Assembly: GCF_900105245.1 (NCBI RefSeq)
Contig: NZ_FNSZ01000001.1
Location: 1,426,001 to 1,490,000 of the forward strand
DNA from: Streptomyces sp. 1222.5
GTDB lineage: Bacteria; Actinomycetota; Actinomycetes; Streptomycetales; Streptomycetaceae
Direction of reading: 5' to 3'
Length of the DNA stretch: 64,000 nucleotides
Under the pieces are notes generated by a model. It was given only the letters and a program-made list of their open reading frames with translations, searched no databases and was not told where the DNA came from. Shown piece after piece: positions 49,380 through 58,628 of the stretch (within the stretch, counting starts at the first letter, position 1; each line of letters opens with the position of its first letter). A program made the position numbers and the translations under genes.

Positions 49380-51755
49380 CTACTCCGGGAGCACCAGTCG
49401 GGCCGTCTCCCCCGGCCGTACTCCCACCGCCAGGTCCCGCAGGCGGAGGTCGATGGGGCCGCGGCCGGAGGCCGGTACGGCGATCTCCAGCAGGCCGCTG
49501 CGCAGGCGCAGGTGGACGCCCCAGTGGCCGTGGTAGCGGATGGCGAAGCCGTAGGAGGAGAGTTCGGGCAGCGGGACGGGGTCGAGGCGCAGGGCGCCGC
49601 CCCGGGTCTCCAGGCCGGTCAGCCCGCGCTGGACGAGGTCGAGCGTGCCGGCCATCGCGCCGAGGTGGATGCCCTCCCCGGTGGTGCCGCCCTGGAGGTC
49701 GGCGATGTCGCCGCGCAGCGCCTCCTGGACGAAGGCCCAGGCGTCGGTCCGGCGGGCCCGGGCCAGGATCCAGCCGAGGACCAGGCCGCTGAGGGTGGAG
49801 CCGTGACTGGTGCGGTGCAGGTAGTGGTCGACGGTCGCGGTCCAGGTCCGCTCGTCCAGCGGGTAGCCCAACCGGTCGAACAGGGACCGCAGTTCGGGCA
49901 GGGCGAAGAGGTAGCCGAGCATCAGCACGTCGGCCTGCTTGGACGCCTTGTACCGGTTGACGGTGTCCCCCTCGGCCTCCAGGATCCGGTCCAGGCGGCG
50001 GATGTCGCCGTACCGTTTCCGGTAGCCGTCCCAGTCCAGCTCGGCGAGGCCGGCGTACCCCTCGAACTGGCTGATCACCCCGTCGTGGAAGGGGACGTGC
50101 AGGGTGCGGGAGACCTCCTCCCAGCGGGCGGGCTCGTCCTCGGCCAGTCCGACGGCCTCGGTGAGTTCGCGGCGGCGCGGCTCGGGCAGGGCGCGCAGCA
50201 GCTCCAGCGCGCGGGTGAGCACCCAGGCGGCGGTGACGTTGGTGTACGCGTTGTCGTCCAGGCCCGGCCGGCCCGCACCGGGGTAGGCGTCGTGGTACTC
50301 GTCGGGGCCGACCACGCCACGGATGCGGTGCCGGCCGAGGTGGGGGTCGTAGCCGGCGGAGTCCGCCCAGAAGCGGGCGATCTGGAGCAGCATCTCGGCG
50401 CCCTCGCCGTGCAGGAAGTCGAGGTCGCCGGTCGCCTCCCAGTACTGCCACACGTTGTACGCGACCGCCGAGCCCACGTGGTGCTGGAGCCGGGAGTGGT
50501 CGGGCAGCCAGCGCCCGGAGCGCGGGTTGAGGTGGAGCTGCTGGCTCTCCTCGCGGCCGTCGCTGCCGCTCTGCCAGGGGTACCGCGCGCCGCGCCGGCC
50601 GAGTTCGTGGGCGGCGTGGCAGGCGGCGGCCAGCCGGCGGTGGCGGTAGCGGAGCAGGGCGCGGGAGACCTCGGGCAGGTGCAGGTTGAGGTAGGGCAGG
50701 ACGAAGAGTTCGTCCCAGAAGACGTGCCCGCGGTAGGCCTCGCCGTGCAGTCCGCGCGCGGGGACGCCGACGTCGAGGTCGGCGGTGTGCGGGGAGAGGG
50801 TCTGCAGCAGGTGGAACAGGTGCAGGCGCAGGATGCTGCCCGCCTCGCCGGGCACCTCCAGCGCCGTGCGCCGCCACAGCTGGTCCCAGGCCGCCGTGTG
50901 TGTCTCCAGCAGCTCGTCGAAGCCGGGCGCGTCCCGGACCCGGTCGACCGCGGCGCGCAGCGGGTCGCCGATGGCGGGGTCTCGGGAGGTGTGGAGCGCG
51001 ACGGTCTTGTCGAGGGTGACGGTACGGCCGGGCGGCAGGCGCAACCGGACGTGCTGGACCGCCCGTGGGCCTTCGCCGGCGTGGGTGACCGGGGCGTCGG
51101 CGGTCAGCCGGGCGGCGAGTTCGAAGCTGATGTCCGAGCTGCGGGTGCGGCAGCGCAGCCACACCGTGCCGGGTGCGGCGGTGCCGGTGTGGACGTGGGT
51201 GAGGTGCCTGCCGTCGAGGTCCCGGTAGCGGGCCACACCGGAGTTGGTGACCTCGCCGTCGATCGCGGACTCGACCTCCAGGTCGACGGCGTCGCCCTCG
51301 GCGGTGAACTCGGTGCGCAGGGCGGCGAGATGGGGGTCGTGCAGATGGACGAGGCGCAGTTGGCGCACGTGCAGCGAGCCGCCGGTGCCGAGGGGGTAGC
51401 GGGTACGGCGTTCCAGCAGGCCCGGATCGAGGTGGAGCACCTGGTGGTGGTCGGTGACCGGGACGGTGTCCGGGGTGAGCCAGTCGGCGCCGGCCGGGCG
51501 GAAGCGCAGCGGCAGCCAGTTGGGCAGGTTGACCATGTCCTCGTTCTCGACCCGCCGTCCGGCGACCTCGGAGGTGAGCCGGTCGTAGCAGCCGGCGGCG
51601 TAGGTGCCGGGGTGGTGGACGGCGTCGGCGGTGCACTCGGGCAGCGCTCCCCGGGTCGCGAAGTAGCCGTTGCCGAGGGTGCACAGGGACTCCCGCAGCC
51701 GCTCCTCCTCGGGCCGGTAGCCGTCGTACTCCCAGGCCGGGCCCGTCACCGTCAT
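49380..51755 (-). CDS. GH65 family glycoside hydrolase/phosphorylase
   Basis: GH65 protein of 791 residues: N-terminal beta-sandwich (1-260, with NGYFATRGA near 28), linker, (alpha/alpha)6 barrel with general acid Glu in GPDEYHD, FVLPYLNLHLPEV, and RTSHGSTLSG, then a C-terminal beta domain. GH65 enzymes phosphorolyse or hydrolyse alpha-glucosides such as maltose, trehalose or kojibiose; I cannot decide. ATG 51755 overlaps the stop of the molybdenum subunit gene as ATGA, indicating translational coupling, an unexpected partnership. The following remnant converges on it. Confidence 0.92.
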   Translation of the reverse strand: MTVTGPAWEYDGYRPEEERLRESLCTLGNGYFATRGALPECTADAVHHPGTYAAGCYDRLTSEVAGRRVENEDMVNLPNWLPLRFRPAGADWLTPDTVPVTDHHQVLHLDPGLLERRTRYPLGTGGSLHVRQLRLVHLHDPHLAALRTEFTAEGDAVDLEVESAIDGEVTNSGVARYRDLDGRHLTHVHTGTAAPGTVWLRCRTRSSDISFELAARLTADAPVTHAGEGPRAVQHVRLRLPPGRTVTLDKTVALHTSRDPAIGDPLRAAVDRVRDAPGFDELLETHTAAWDQLWRRTALEVPGEAGSILRLHLFHLLQTLSPHTADLDVGVPARGLHGEAYRGHVFWDELFVLPYLNLHLPEVSRALLRYRHRRLAAACHAAHELGRRGARYPWQSGSDGREESQQLHLNPRSGRWLPDHSRLQHHVGSAVAYNVWQYWEATGDLDFLHGEGAEMLLQIARFWADSAGYDPHLGRHRIRGVVGPDEYHDAYPGAGRPGLDDNAYTNVTAAWVLTRALELLRALPEPRRRELTEAVGLAEDEPARWEEVSRTLHVPFHDGVISQFEGYAGLAELDWDGYRKRYGDIRRLDRILEAEGDTVNRYKASKQADVLMLGYLFALPELRSLFDRLGYPLDERTWTATVDHYLHRTSHGSTLSGLVLGWILARARRTDAWAFVQEALRGDIADLQGGTTGEGIHLGAMAGTLDLVQRGLTGLETRGGALRLDPVPLPELSSYGFAIRYHGHWGVHLRLRSGLLEIAVPASGRGPIDLRLRDLAVGVRPGETARLVLPE

Positions 51756-53851
51756 CCCTCGGACAGCAGGGCGGTGAGGATCCGGTCCGGAGTGAGGGGC
51801 AGTTCGCGGAAGCGGATCCCGGTGGCGTGGTGGACGGCGTTGCCGATGGCGGCGGCGGTGCCGACGATGCCGATCTCGCCGATGCCCTTGCTGCCCATGG
51901 GGTTGAGGTGGGGGTCGTGCTCGTCGAGCCAGTCGGCCTCGATGTCGGGGACGTCGGCGTGGGCGGGCACGTGGTAGGCGGCGAGATCGGCCTCCGTGAA
52001 GTCGCCGAACGCCCTGTCCATGGTGCTGTGTTCGGTGAGGGCCATGCCCAGGCCCATGGTCATGCCGCCGGTGAACTGGGACCGTGCGGTGCGGGCGTTG
52101 AGGATCCGGCCGGCCGCGAAGATCCCGAGGAGCCGGCGTACGCGGACCTCCCCGGTGACGGTGTCGACGGCGGTCTCGGCGAAGTGGGCGCCGAAGGCGT
52201 GCCGGGCGTAGGGGCTGTCGGCGTCGGCCTTCCCGGTGGTGTCGGCGCGGACCTCGATGCCCTCGACGGGCAGCGGTCCGGTGTGGGCGGCCAGCCGGGA
52301 GGCCAGTTCGGCGCACGCCTCGTGCACGGCCCAGCCCCAGGAGGCGGTGCCCATGGAGCCGCCGGCGACCCAGGCCGGCGGCAGGTCGCTGTGCCCGATC
52401 TCGGTGCGGACGCGGTCCAGGGGCACGTCGAGGACGTCGGCGGCGATCTGGGTGAGGACGGTACGGGCCCCGGTGCCGATGTCGGTGGCATTGATGCGGA
52501 CGGCGAAGGCGCCGTCGGGCAGGGCGTGGGCGGTCGCGGTGGCGGGGACGGCCATGGTGGGGTAGGTGGCCGCGGCGACGCCGGTGCCGATGAGCAGCGG
52601 GCCCTCGCGGCGGTTGCCCGGGCGCGGGTCGCGGTCGGCCCAGCCGAAGCGGCGGGCGCCCTCGCGCAGGCATTCGGCGAGGTGCCGGCTGCTGAAGGGT
52701 TTGCCGCTGCCGGGCTCGCGGTCGGGTTCGTTGCGCAGGCGCAGTTCCACGGGGTCCATGCCGAGCGCGTCGGCGAGTTCGTCCATGGCCGATTCGAGGG
52801 CGTACATGCCGGGCGCCTCCCCGGGGGCCCGCATCCAGGACGGGGTGGGCACGTCGAGTGGGACGACCCGGTGGGAGCTGAGCAGGTGGGGGGTGGCGTA
52901 CATGATCCGGGAGGGCACGGCGGCCTGCTCCACGAACTCCTTCACCCGGGAGGTGTGGGTGGTCACCTCGTGCAGCAGGGCGGTGAGCCGGCCGTCGGGG
53001 CTCGCGCCGAGCCGCAGCCGCTGGAGGGTGGGGGCGCGGTGGCCGACGACGGTGGGCAGGTGGCGGCGGGGAACGGCGAGGGTGACGGGGCGGCCGGTGC
53101 GCCGGGCGGCCATGGCGGCGAGGACGACGTCGGGGCGCGGGGTGCCCTTGGAGCCGAAGCCGCCGCCGACGTGTTCGGAGACGACGGTGACGGAGTCCTC
53201 GGGCAGGTCGAACAGCTGGGCGAGGACGGAGCGGACGACCGTACCGCCCTGGGTGGAGGTGCAGACGGTGAGCCGGTCGCCCTCCCAGTGCGCGGTGCTG
53301 GCGTGCGGCTCCATGGGGTGGTTGTGCAGCGGCGGCACGCGGTAGAGGGCTTCGACGCGGACGTCGGCGTCGGCGAAGGCGCCTTCCGGGTCGCCCTGCC
53401 GGACGCGGCCCGGGTAGCCGCCGTTGGCCTCCTCCGGCTCGTAGCCGTCCGGGTGGTCCGGGGTGAGTTCGGCGTCGTGCGGTGCGGTCCGGTAGCTGAC
53501 GCGGACCGCGCGGGCGGCGGCGCGTGCGGTCTCCAGGGTGTCGGCGACGGCGAGGGCCACGCACCAGCCGCGGTGCGGTACGTCCTGGTTCTGGAGGACG
53601 GCGAGCGTGGCGTCCTCCGGCTCGGCGAGGCGCGGCGCGTCGCCGGGGGTGAGGACGGCGAGGACACCGGGCAGGGCGAGCGCGGCGGAGGTGTCGACGG
53701 CGGTGACCCGGCCGCGGGCGACGGCGGCGGGCACGGGCCAGGCGTATGCACGGCCGGGCAGGGTGTACTCGGCGGCGTAGCGGGCGGCGCCGGAGACCTT
53801 CTGGCGTCCTTCCCGGCGTTCGGCGGGAGCACCCAGGATGGTGCCGGTCAT
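51752..53851 (-). CDS. Molybdopterin subunit, PaoC/YagR type aldehyde oxidoreductase
   Basis: Catalytic subunit of 699 residues in the xanthine oxidase family, resembling E. coli PaoC. Hammerhead start PAERREGRQKVSGAARYAAEY, Mo-binding GGGFGSKGTPRPDVVLAAMAA, WMRAPGEAPGMYALESAMDE, and catalytic Glu in GSKGIGEIGIVGTAAAIGNAVHHATG. With the Fe-S and FAD subunits upstream it forms a three-subunit oxidoreductase. ATG 53851; overlaps GH65 by four bases at its end. Substrate unknown; PaoABC of E. coli oxidises aromatic aldehydes. Confidence 0.93.
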   Translation of the reverse strand: MTGTILGAPAERREGRQKVSGAARYAAEYTLPGRAYAWPVPAAVARGRVTAVDTSAALALPGVLAVLTPGDAPRLAEPEDATLAVLQNQDVPHRGWCVALAVADTLETARAAARAVRVSYRTAPHDAELTPDHPDGYEPEEANGGYPGRVRQGDPEGAFADADVRVEALYRVPPLHNHPMEPHASTAHWEGDRLTVCTSTQGGTVVRSVLAQLFDLPEDSVTVVSEHVGGGFGSKGTPRPDVVLAAMAARRTGRPVTLAVPRRHLPTVVGHRAPTLQRLRLGASPDGRLTALLHEVTTHTSRVKEFVEQAAVPSRIMYATPHLLSSHRVVPLDVPTPSWMRAPGEAPGMYALESAMDELADALGMDPVELRLRNEPDREPGSGKPFSSRHLAECLREGARRFGWADRDPRPGNRREGPLLIGTGVAAATYPTMAVPATATAHALPDGAFAVRINATDIGTGARTVLTQIAADVLDVPLDRVRTEIGHSDLPPAWVAGGSMGTASWGWAVHEACAELASRLAAHTGPLPVEGIEVRADTTGKADADSPYARHAFGAHFAETAVDTVTGEVRVRRLLGIFAAGRILNARTARSQFTGGMTMGLGMALTEHSTMDRAFGDFTEADLAAYHVPAHADVPDIEADWLDEHDPHLNPMGSKGIGEIGIVGTAAAIGNAVHHATGIRFRELPLTPDRILTALLSEG

Positions 53852-53870
53852 GGGGTCCTCCTGTGACGGC

Positions 53871-54866
53871 TCAGGCCACCGCGGGCGTCGGGGCGAGACG
53901 GTTCAGGACGTCCAGGGCGAGGTTGCGCGCCAGCGGCACCTTGTAGGCGTTGTCCCGCAGGGGTTCGGCGTGGGCGAGTTCGAGGGCCACGGCGCCTTCG
54001 AAGGCGTCGGGGCCGGCGGGGGCGCCCAGCAGGGCCAGCTCCGTGTGCCTCGCCCGCCAGGGCCGGTGGGCGAGCCCGCCGAAGGCGACGCCCACCTGGT
54101 CGACGACGCCGTCCGCGACCCGCAGCACGACGGCCACGGAGGCGAGGGCGAAGGCGTACGACGCCCGGTCCCGGGCCTTGCGGTAGGCGGAGGGGACGCC
54201 GGCCGTGGCGGCGGGCAGCAGCACTGCGGTGATCAGTTCGCCGGGACGGATCCAGGTGTCGCGTTCGGGGTGCTCGCCCGGCAGCCGGTAGAAGTCGGCG
54301 ACCGGTACGCGCCGCCCGCCGTCGGGGCCCTGCAGCTCGATCTGCGCGTCGAGGGCGGCGAGCGCGACGGCCATGTCGGACGGGTGGGTGGCGATGCAGC
54401 TGTCGGAGTGGCCGAGGACCGCGTGGTCGCGGTGGACGCCGTCGCGGGCGGCACAGCCGGTGCCCGGCTCCCGCTTGTTGCAGGGTTTGTCGAGGTCCTG
54501 GAAGTAGGGGCAGCGGGTGCGCTGGAGCAGGTTGCCGCCGGTGGTGGCGGCGTTGCGCAGCTGGCCGGAGGCGCCGGACAGGAGGGCCTGGGACAGGACG
54601 GGGTAGCGGTCGCGGACGCGGGGGTCGGCGGCGAGGTCGCTGTTGCGGACCGTGGCGCCGACGCGCAGGGAGCCGTCGGGCAGATCCTCGATGCGGTCCA
54701 GCGGCAGCCGGCCCACGTCGATGAGGGCCGTGGGGCGCTCCACGCCGAGTTTCAGCAGGTCGACCAGGTTGGTGCCGCCCGCCAGGTAGTGGGCGCCGGG
54801 GTGGGTCGCATGGGCCTCGACGGCCTCCTGGACGCTGCCGGGCCTGACGTAGGCGAAGCCGTTCAC
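53871..54866 (-). CDS. FAD-binding subunit with extra 4Fe-4S motif, PaoB/YagS type
   Basis: Flavoprotein subunit of 331 residues. FAD loops [14 protein letters not shown] and [19 protein letters not shown] are clear. The insertion after the second loop with cysteines ([18 protein letters not shown]) matches the 4Fe-4S-binding loop known in PaoB. GTG 54866 overlaps the Fe-S subunit stop as GTGA. The upstream frame is open to 55469 but only by chance. It passes electrons from the 2Fe-2S subunit to the FAD acceptor. Confidence 0.92.
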   Translation of the reverse strand: MNGFAYVRPGSVQEAVEAHATHPGAHYLAGGTNLVDLLKLGVERPTALIDVGRLPLDRIEDLPDGSLRVGATVRNSDLAADPRVRDRYPVLSQALLSGASGQLRNAATTGGNLLQRTRCPYFQDLDKPCNKREPGTGCAARDGVHRDHAVLGHSDSCIATHPSDMAVALAALDAQIELQGPDGGRRVPVADFYRLPGEHPERDTWIRPGELITAVLLPAATAGVPSAYRKARDRASYAFALASVAVVLRVADGVVDQVGVAFGGLAHRPWRARHTELALLGAPAGPDAFEGAVALELAHAEPLRDNAYKVPLARNLALDVLNRLAPTPAVA

Positions 54867-55402
54867 GGGATCACGTCCTCCACCGCCTCGACGATGCGGG
54901 GATAGGCGCCGCACCGGCACAGGTTGCCGCTCATGCGCTCGCGGATCTCGGCCCGGTCCAGCCGGACGGGCCGGCCGGAGGGTGCCGCGGGGTCGGTCAC
55001 GTGGGAAGGGTGGCCGGCCGCGGCCTCGGCGAGCATGCCGAGGGCCGAGCAGATCTGGCCGGGGGTGCAGTATCCGCACTGGAAGGCGTCCCGGTCGAGG
55101 AACGCCCGCTGGAGCGGGTGCGGCTCCTCGCCCTCTCCGCCGAGGCCCTCGACGGTGGTGACCTCGCTGCCGTCGAGGGTGACCGCGAGCAGCAGACAGC
55201 TGTTGAGGCGGCGCCCGTCGACCAGGACGGTGCAGGCACCGCACTGGCCGTGGTCGCAGCCCTTCTTGGAGCCGGTGAGGTCCAGGTCCTCGCGCAGCAG
55301 GTCCAGCAGGACGCGCCGGTGGTCGACGGACAGGGTGTGCGGTTTTCCGTTCACCCGGAGGGTGATCTCCGAGCGGTGGCCGGGCTCGTGTGTGCTGGTC
55401 AT
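54863..55402 (-). CDS. 2Fe-2S subunit, PaoA/YagT type
   Basis: Iron-sulfur subunit of 179 residues with both domains: plant-type cluster ([16 protein letters not shown]) and helical cluster ([26 protein letters not shown]). E. coli PaoA has a Tat signal, but none is visible here, so the complex is likely cytoplasmic. ATG 55402 follows GGGAGG eleven bases upstream; the frame continues to 55441. First gene of the four-gene operon with GH65 last. Confidence 0.93.
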   Translation of the reverse strand: MTSTHEPGHRSEITLRVNGKPHTLSVDHRRVLLDLLREDLDLTGSKKGCDHGQCGACTVLVDGRRLNSCLLLAVTLDGSEVTTVEGLGGEGEEPHPLQRAFLDRDAFQCGYCTPGQICSALGMLAEAAAGHPSHVTDPAAPSGRPVRLDRAEIRERMSGNLCRCGAYPRIVEAVEDVIP

Positions 55403-55474
55403 GGCAGGAATGACCTCCCGACGGACGGTGCTGCCGTGCATCCCGCGTATCCAGGTCTCGGCGGCTCACACGTC

Positions 55475-56335
55475 TCAGCCGTCACCGGTGCCGGACGCGG
55501 CGAGCCGGTCGGTGACGTCCGTGGTGTCCCGGGCGGGCGGCGCGGTGACGTGGACGTCGGTCCCGTAGTCCGCGAACCGCAGCACGGTCGTGCTGGTCAC
55601 CTGGGCGTTCTCGTGGCCGGGTGTCCGCTGCTTGAGCGGGTGCAGGGCGAGCCGGACACTCTCCTGGCGCAGCCTGCCCTGCCCGTCGAGCCACAGGTCG
55701 AGGGGCAGGGAGGACTTTCCGAGCTGCCGCCGCAGTTCCTGCGCGCGTCCGGCGTCGCCGCGGGTGAGGACGGAGACGGGGACGGAGGCGCGGTAGTGGG
55801 TGGTGCGCGTGCCGTCCAGGGTGGTGGTGCCGAGGCGGGTGACGTTCCCGGTGCCGGCGCGTTCGAGGTAGCGCACCGGTTCGGCCGGGTCGGTGACCGA
55901 GGACCGCCCGGTGGCGCCCTTCCCGGCGAGCCGCCGGAGGTCGATCTTCATCCAGGTCTTTCCGCCGGGTACGGCACCGCGGTCCTTGCCCGACGGCTTC
56001 TGGTAGACGACGCCGTCGATCACGCGCTGCTCGACGGTGGTGCCCTGGGAGGTCAGGGTGACCCGGCTGATGCCGTCCTTCAGGGCGGCCACGCCGCTGC
56101 CGTGTGCCGTGAGGGACCGGCCGTCGGCGACGACCTTGCTGGTGACGGTCATCCGCGCGGTGTCCGCGGCGAGCGTCCTGCGGTAGGCGTCCTGGACCGC
56201 GCGTACGGGCGGGGTCGCGCTCGGCCCCGCCTGCGCGTCCCCGCCCTTGCCGGAACCGTCCTCGCTGCCGCAGCCGGTCGTTCCGGCGGCGAGGACGAGG
56301 ACGGCCACGGTGCTTGCGATCCGGGTGTTCGACAC
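55475..56335 (-). CDS. Lipoprotein of LppX/LolA-like fold
   Basis: Exported lipoprotein of 286 residues: signal with lipobox TTGC (Cys22), Gly/Asp linker, then a beta-rich domain ([58 protein letters not shown]), matching the layout of the LppX/LprF/LprG and LolA-like group that carry or sense lipids. ATG 56335. It sits between the PaoABC-like operon and the secreted hydrolases on the same strand, apparently alone. Ligand unknown. Confidence 0.8.
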   Translation of the reverse strand: MSNTRIASTVAVLVLAAGTTGCGSEDGSGKGGDAQAGPSATPPVRAVQDAYRRTLAADTARMTVTSKVVADGRSLTAHGSGVAALKDGISRVTLTSQGTTVEQRVIDGVVYQKPSGKDRGAVPGGKTWMKIDLRRLAGKGATGRSSVTDPAEPVRYLERAGTGNVTRLGTTTLDGTRTTHYRASVPVSVLTRGDAGRAQELRRQLGKSSLPLDLWLDGQGRLRQESVRLALHPLKQRTPGHENAQVTSTTVLRFADYGTDVHVTAPPARDTTDVTDRLAASGTGDG

Positions 56336-56422
56336 GGTGGGGTCTCCTGGCGGGTCGGGTCGTTTTGGACGTGACTGACCCGGACCCGGTTTCCCACTCC
56401 CGTGCGGCTCACGCCCGCCGGG

Positions 56423-58606
56423 TCACGGGTAGCGGACGAGATTCGCCACGTTGGTACCGGAGTTGGAGGGGCCTCCCGTGTTGTTGACGACATGGCTGAT
56501 GGTGCCGGTGCCGCCGAGGGAGACGGTCACCATGCTGGTGAAGCGGACGTCGGGCTTGTTCGGTGCCTCGATGGCGCGGGCGGCCGTGACGGACGGGTCG
56601 ACGTTGAAGTAGCAGTAGCTGCCGAGGCCGTAGGCCTGGTGGCTGGTGACGGAGTCGGCGACCTTGTAGGCGGCGTAGCCCTGGGTGGATCCGTTCATCC
56701 AGGCGGACTGGTTGGGCGGGTCGTACGGCATCTCGTTCTGGAAGAAGTAGGTGCGGCCGCCGTTGCCGTTCCAGATCGTCTGGTACTTCTGGAAGTGCTC
56801 GACGAAAAGCCCGTACATGGTCACGTCGTCGCCGTTGACGACGAGACCGGTGTCGGCGGTGTTGCTGGTCCAGCCGACGCCGCTGCCGTGGTCGGCGCGC
56901 CAGATCCACATGTGGTCGCCGATGACGTTGTCGCTGTTGACGACGAGGCTGGTGGCCGCCTTGCCGACGCCCGCGCCGCCGATGCGGAAGTAGACGTCGT
57001 GCAGGGAGGTCGGGTCGGCCGCGTGGGAGGCGGTGGAGCCGGCCGGCCCGACCTCGACGAGGGTCTTCGAGCTGGTGGTGCCGGCGTCGAAGAGCAGGCC
57101 CGCGATCTTGACGCCGTCCACGTCGGCGACGGTCATGGCGGTGATGCCGTTGTCCGGGACGAAGGTGGCGAGCCCGAGGCCGAGGACGACCGTGTCGGGG
57201 CGGGTCACCTTCAGCGTCCGGTCGAGGTGGTAGACGCCGGGGGTGACCAGCAGGTTCTGTCCGGCGGCGAGGGCAGCGTCGATCTGTGCGGCGGTGGCGC
57301 CCGGCTTGACGACGTAGAACTGGCTCAGCGGCAGCGAGGTGCCGGCCGGGTTGCCGCCCGCCCAGCTGGTGGCCGTGGAGTCGGTGCGGGTGGACGGCAC
57401 GAACACCTGGTACTTCCCGGCGCCGTCGACGTACAGGAACGGCTTCTCCCGGGTGACGGGGCTCTGCGCGACGGTGGTGTGCGGCGGGTTGGGGAAGCTG
57501 GTGCCCGGGACGCCCTGGCTGCCGACGAAGACCATGTTCCAGTTCGAGCCGGTCCAGCCGCCCAGCTGGGAGTTGCGGGTCAGCCACTGCTGCTGGCTGC
57601 CGGAGTCGACCTTTCCGTCGATCTTGCTGTCGGCGAGGTAGCCGCCGGAGGACCAGCCGCCGTCGTCGAGTGCGAGGTTGCCGCGCAGGTGCATGCGCCG
57701 GTACGCCGCGGCCTGCGACACCGCCCAGCGGTCGGCGCCGTTCCTCGGGGTGACGGACAGGTTCTCGGCGCCGCGCCAGAAGTTCTGGGTGGCGTTGCCC
57801 TGGAACCAGTCGGCCTCCGCGTGCACGGCTCCGTTCACGTTGACGGCGTCCGGGGTCAGGCCGAGGCCGAGGACCTGGGTGTAGAAGCCGACGTTGACGT
57901 CCGCGTTGTAGGTGCCGGGCTTGAACAGGACGGCTTGGCGCTGGGAGCCGAACTGGTTGGTCTCCTGCTGCTTGAAGATCGAGTCGAGTCTGCTCTGGAT
58001 GGTGGCGGAGGACATCGACGGGTCGAACAGGGCCACGTTGGGACCGAGGTCGGGGTCGTCGGAGTTCTGGGTCACCGGGGTCACCTGGAAGCGCTGGGCG
58101 GCGGTGCCGTTGCAGGTGTACTGGACGAACTGCACGCTGTCGGCGGTGGACGCGGCGGGGTCGTCCAGGCACTTGCCGCTGTTGCGGTTGACGAAGTGGA
58201 AGGCGCCGCCGCCGTCGTCCACGGGCAGCCACTGCTGGTTGGCGCCGCCGCCGTAACTCCACAGGTGTACCTGGGCGTTGTCGGCGGTGGAGACGTCGGA
58301 GACGTCCACGACCTGGTTGGTGTCGTTGCGGTTGTCGATGCGGACGTAGCCGTCGCTCGTGGCGGTGAGGCGCCACTGCTGGGCCGTGGTGCCGTTGCAC
58401 GTGTACTGCTGTACGGCGGTGCCGTTGGCGGTGGCGGCCGCGCGGGCGTCCAGGCACTTGCCGCTCGCGGCGTTCACGACGGTGACGTAGCCGGTGGGCG
58501 GGGCGGCGGCCCGGGCGGGAGCGGGAGCGGCGGTCAGCAGGGCGGCTGCCGCCGCGGTGACCAGCGTGGCCGCGGTGGTGCCGCGGCGGCGGGAGGGGCG
58601 AGGCAC
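56423..58606 (-). CDS. Secreted ricin-repeat protein with beta-helix (GH55-like) domain
   Basis: Protein of 727 residues: signal peptide 1-33, two ricin-type carbohydrate-binding (CBM13-like) domains (35-185, with repeated SGKCLD and QQW motifs), then a large parallel beta-helix domain with HAEADWFQGNATQNFWRGAENLSV, GDHMWIWRADHGSGVGW and WNGNGGRTYFFQNEMPYDPP, ending GGPSNSGTNVANLVRYP. I recognise this as a common Streptomyces secreted family often mislabelled in databases; the fold resembles GH55 beta-1,3-glucanase, but activity is unproven. It follows the GH18 chitinase gene by 22 bases and is probably cotranscribed. Confidence 0.85.
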   Translation of the reverse strand: MPRPSRRRGTTAATLVTAAAAALLTAAPAPARAAAPPTGYVTVVNAASGKCLDARAAATANGTAVQQYTCNGTTAQQWRLTATSDGYVRIDNRNDTNQVVDVSDVSTADNAQVHLWSYGGGANQQWLPVDDGGGAFHFVNRNSGKCLDDPAASTADSVQFVQYTCNGTAAQRFQVTPVTQNSDDPDLGPNVALFDPSMSSATIQSRLDSIFKQQETNQFGSQRQAVLFKPGTYNADVNVGFYTQVLGLGLTPDAVNVNGAVHAEADWFQGNATQNFWRGAENLSVTPRNGADRWAVSQAAAYRRMHLRGNLALDDGGWSSGGYLADSKIDGKVDSGSQQQWLTRNSQLGGWTGSNWNMVFVGSQGVPGTSFPNPPHTTVAQSPVTREKPFLYVDGAGKYQVFVPSTRTDSTATSWAGGNPAGTSLPLSQFYVVKPGATAAQIDAALAAGQNLLVTPGVYHLDRTLKVTRPDTVVLGLGLATFVPDNGITAMTVADVDGVKIAGLLFDAGTTSSKTLVEVGPAGSTASHAADPTSLHDVYFRIGGAGVGKAATSLVVNSDNVIGDHMWIWRADHGSGVGWTSNTADTGLVVNGDDVTMYGLFVEHFQKYQTIWNGNGGRTYFFQNEMPYDPPNQSAWMNGSTQGYAAYKVADSVTSHQAYGLGSYCYFNVDPSVTAARAIEAPNKPDVRFTSMVTVSLGGTGTISHVVNNTGGPSNSGTNVANLVRYP

Positions 58607-58628
58607 AGGGGTCTCCTGGGGGACGGGG

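Noticed and set aside
49380..53564. Minus-strand open frame of 1394 residues
   Set aside because: Only the part from 51755 downward (GH65) is coding; the upstream part is an out-of-frame reading of the molybdopterin subunit gene.
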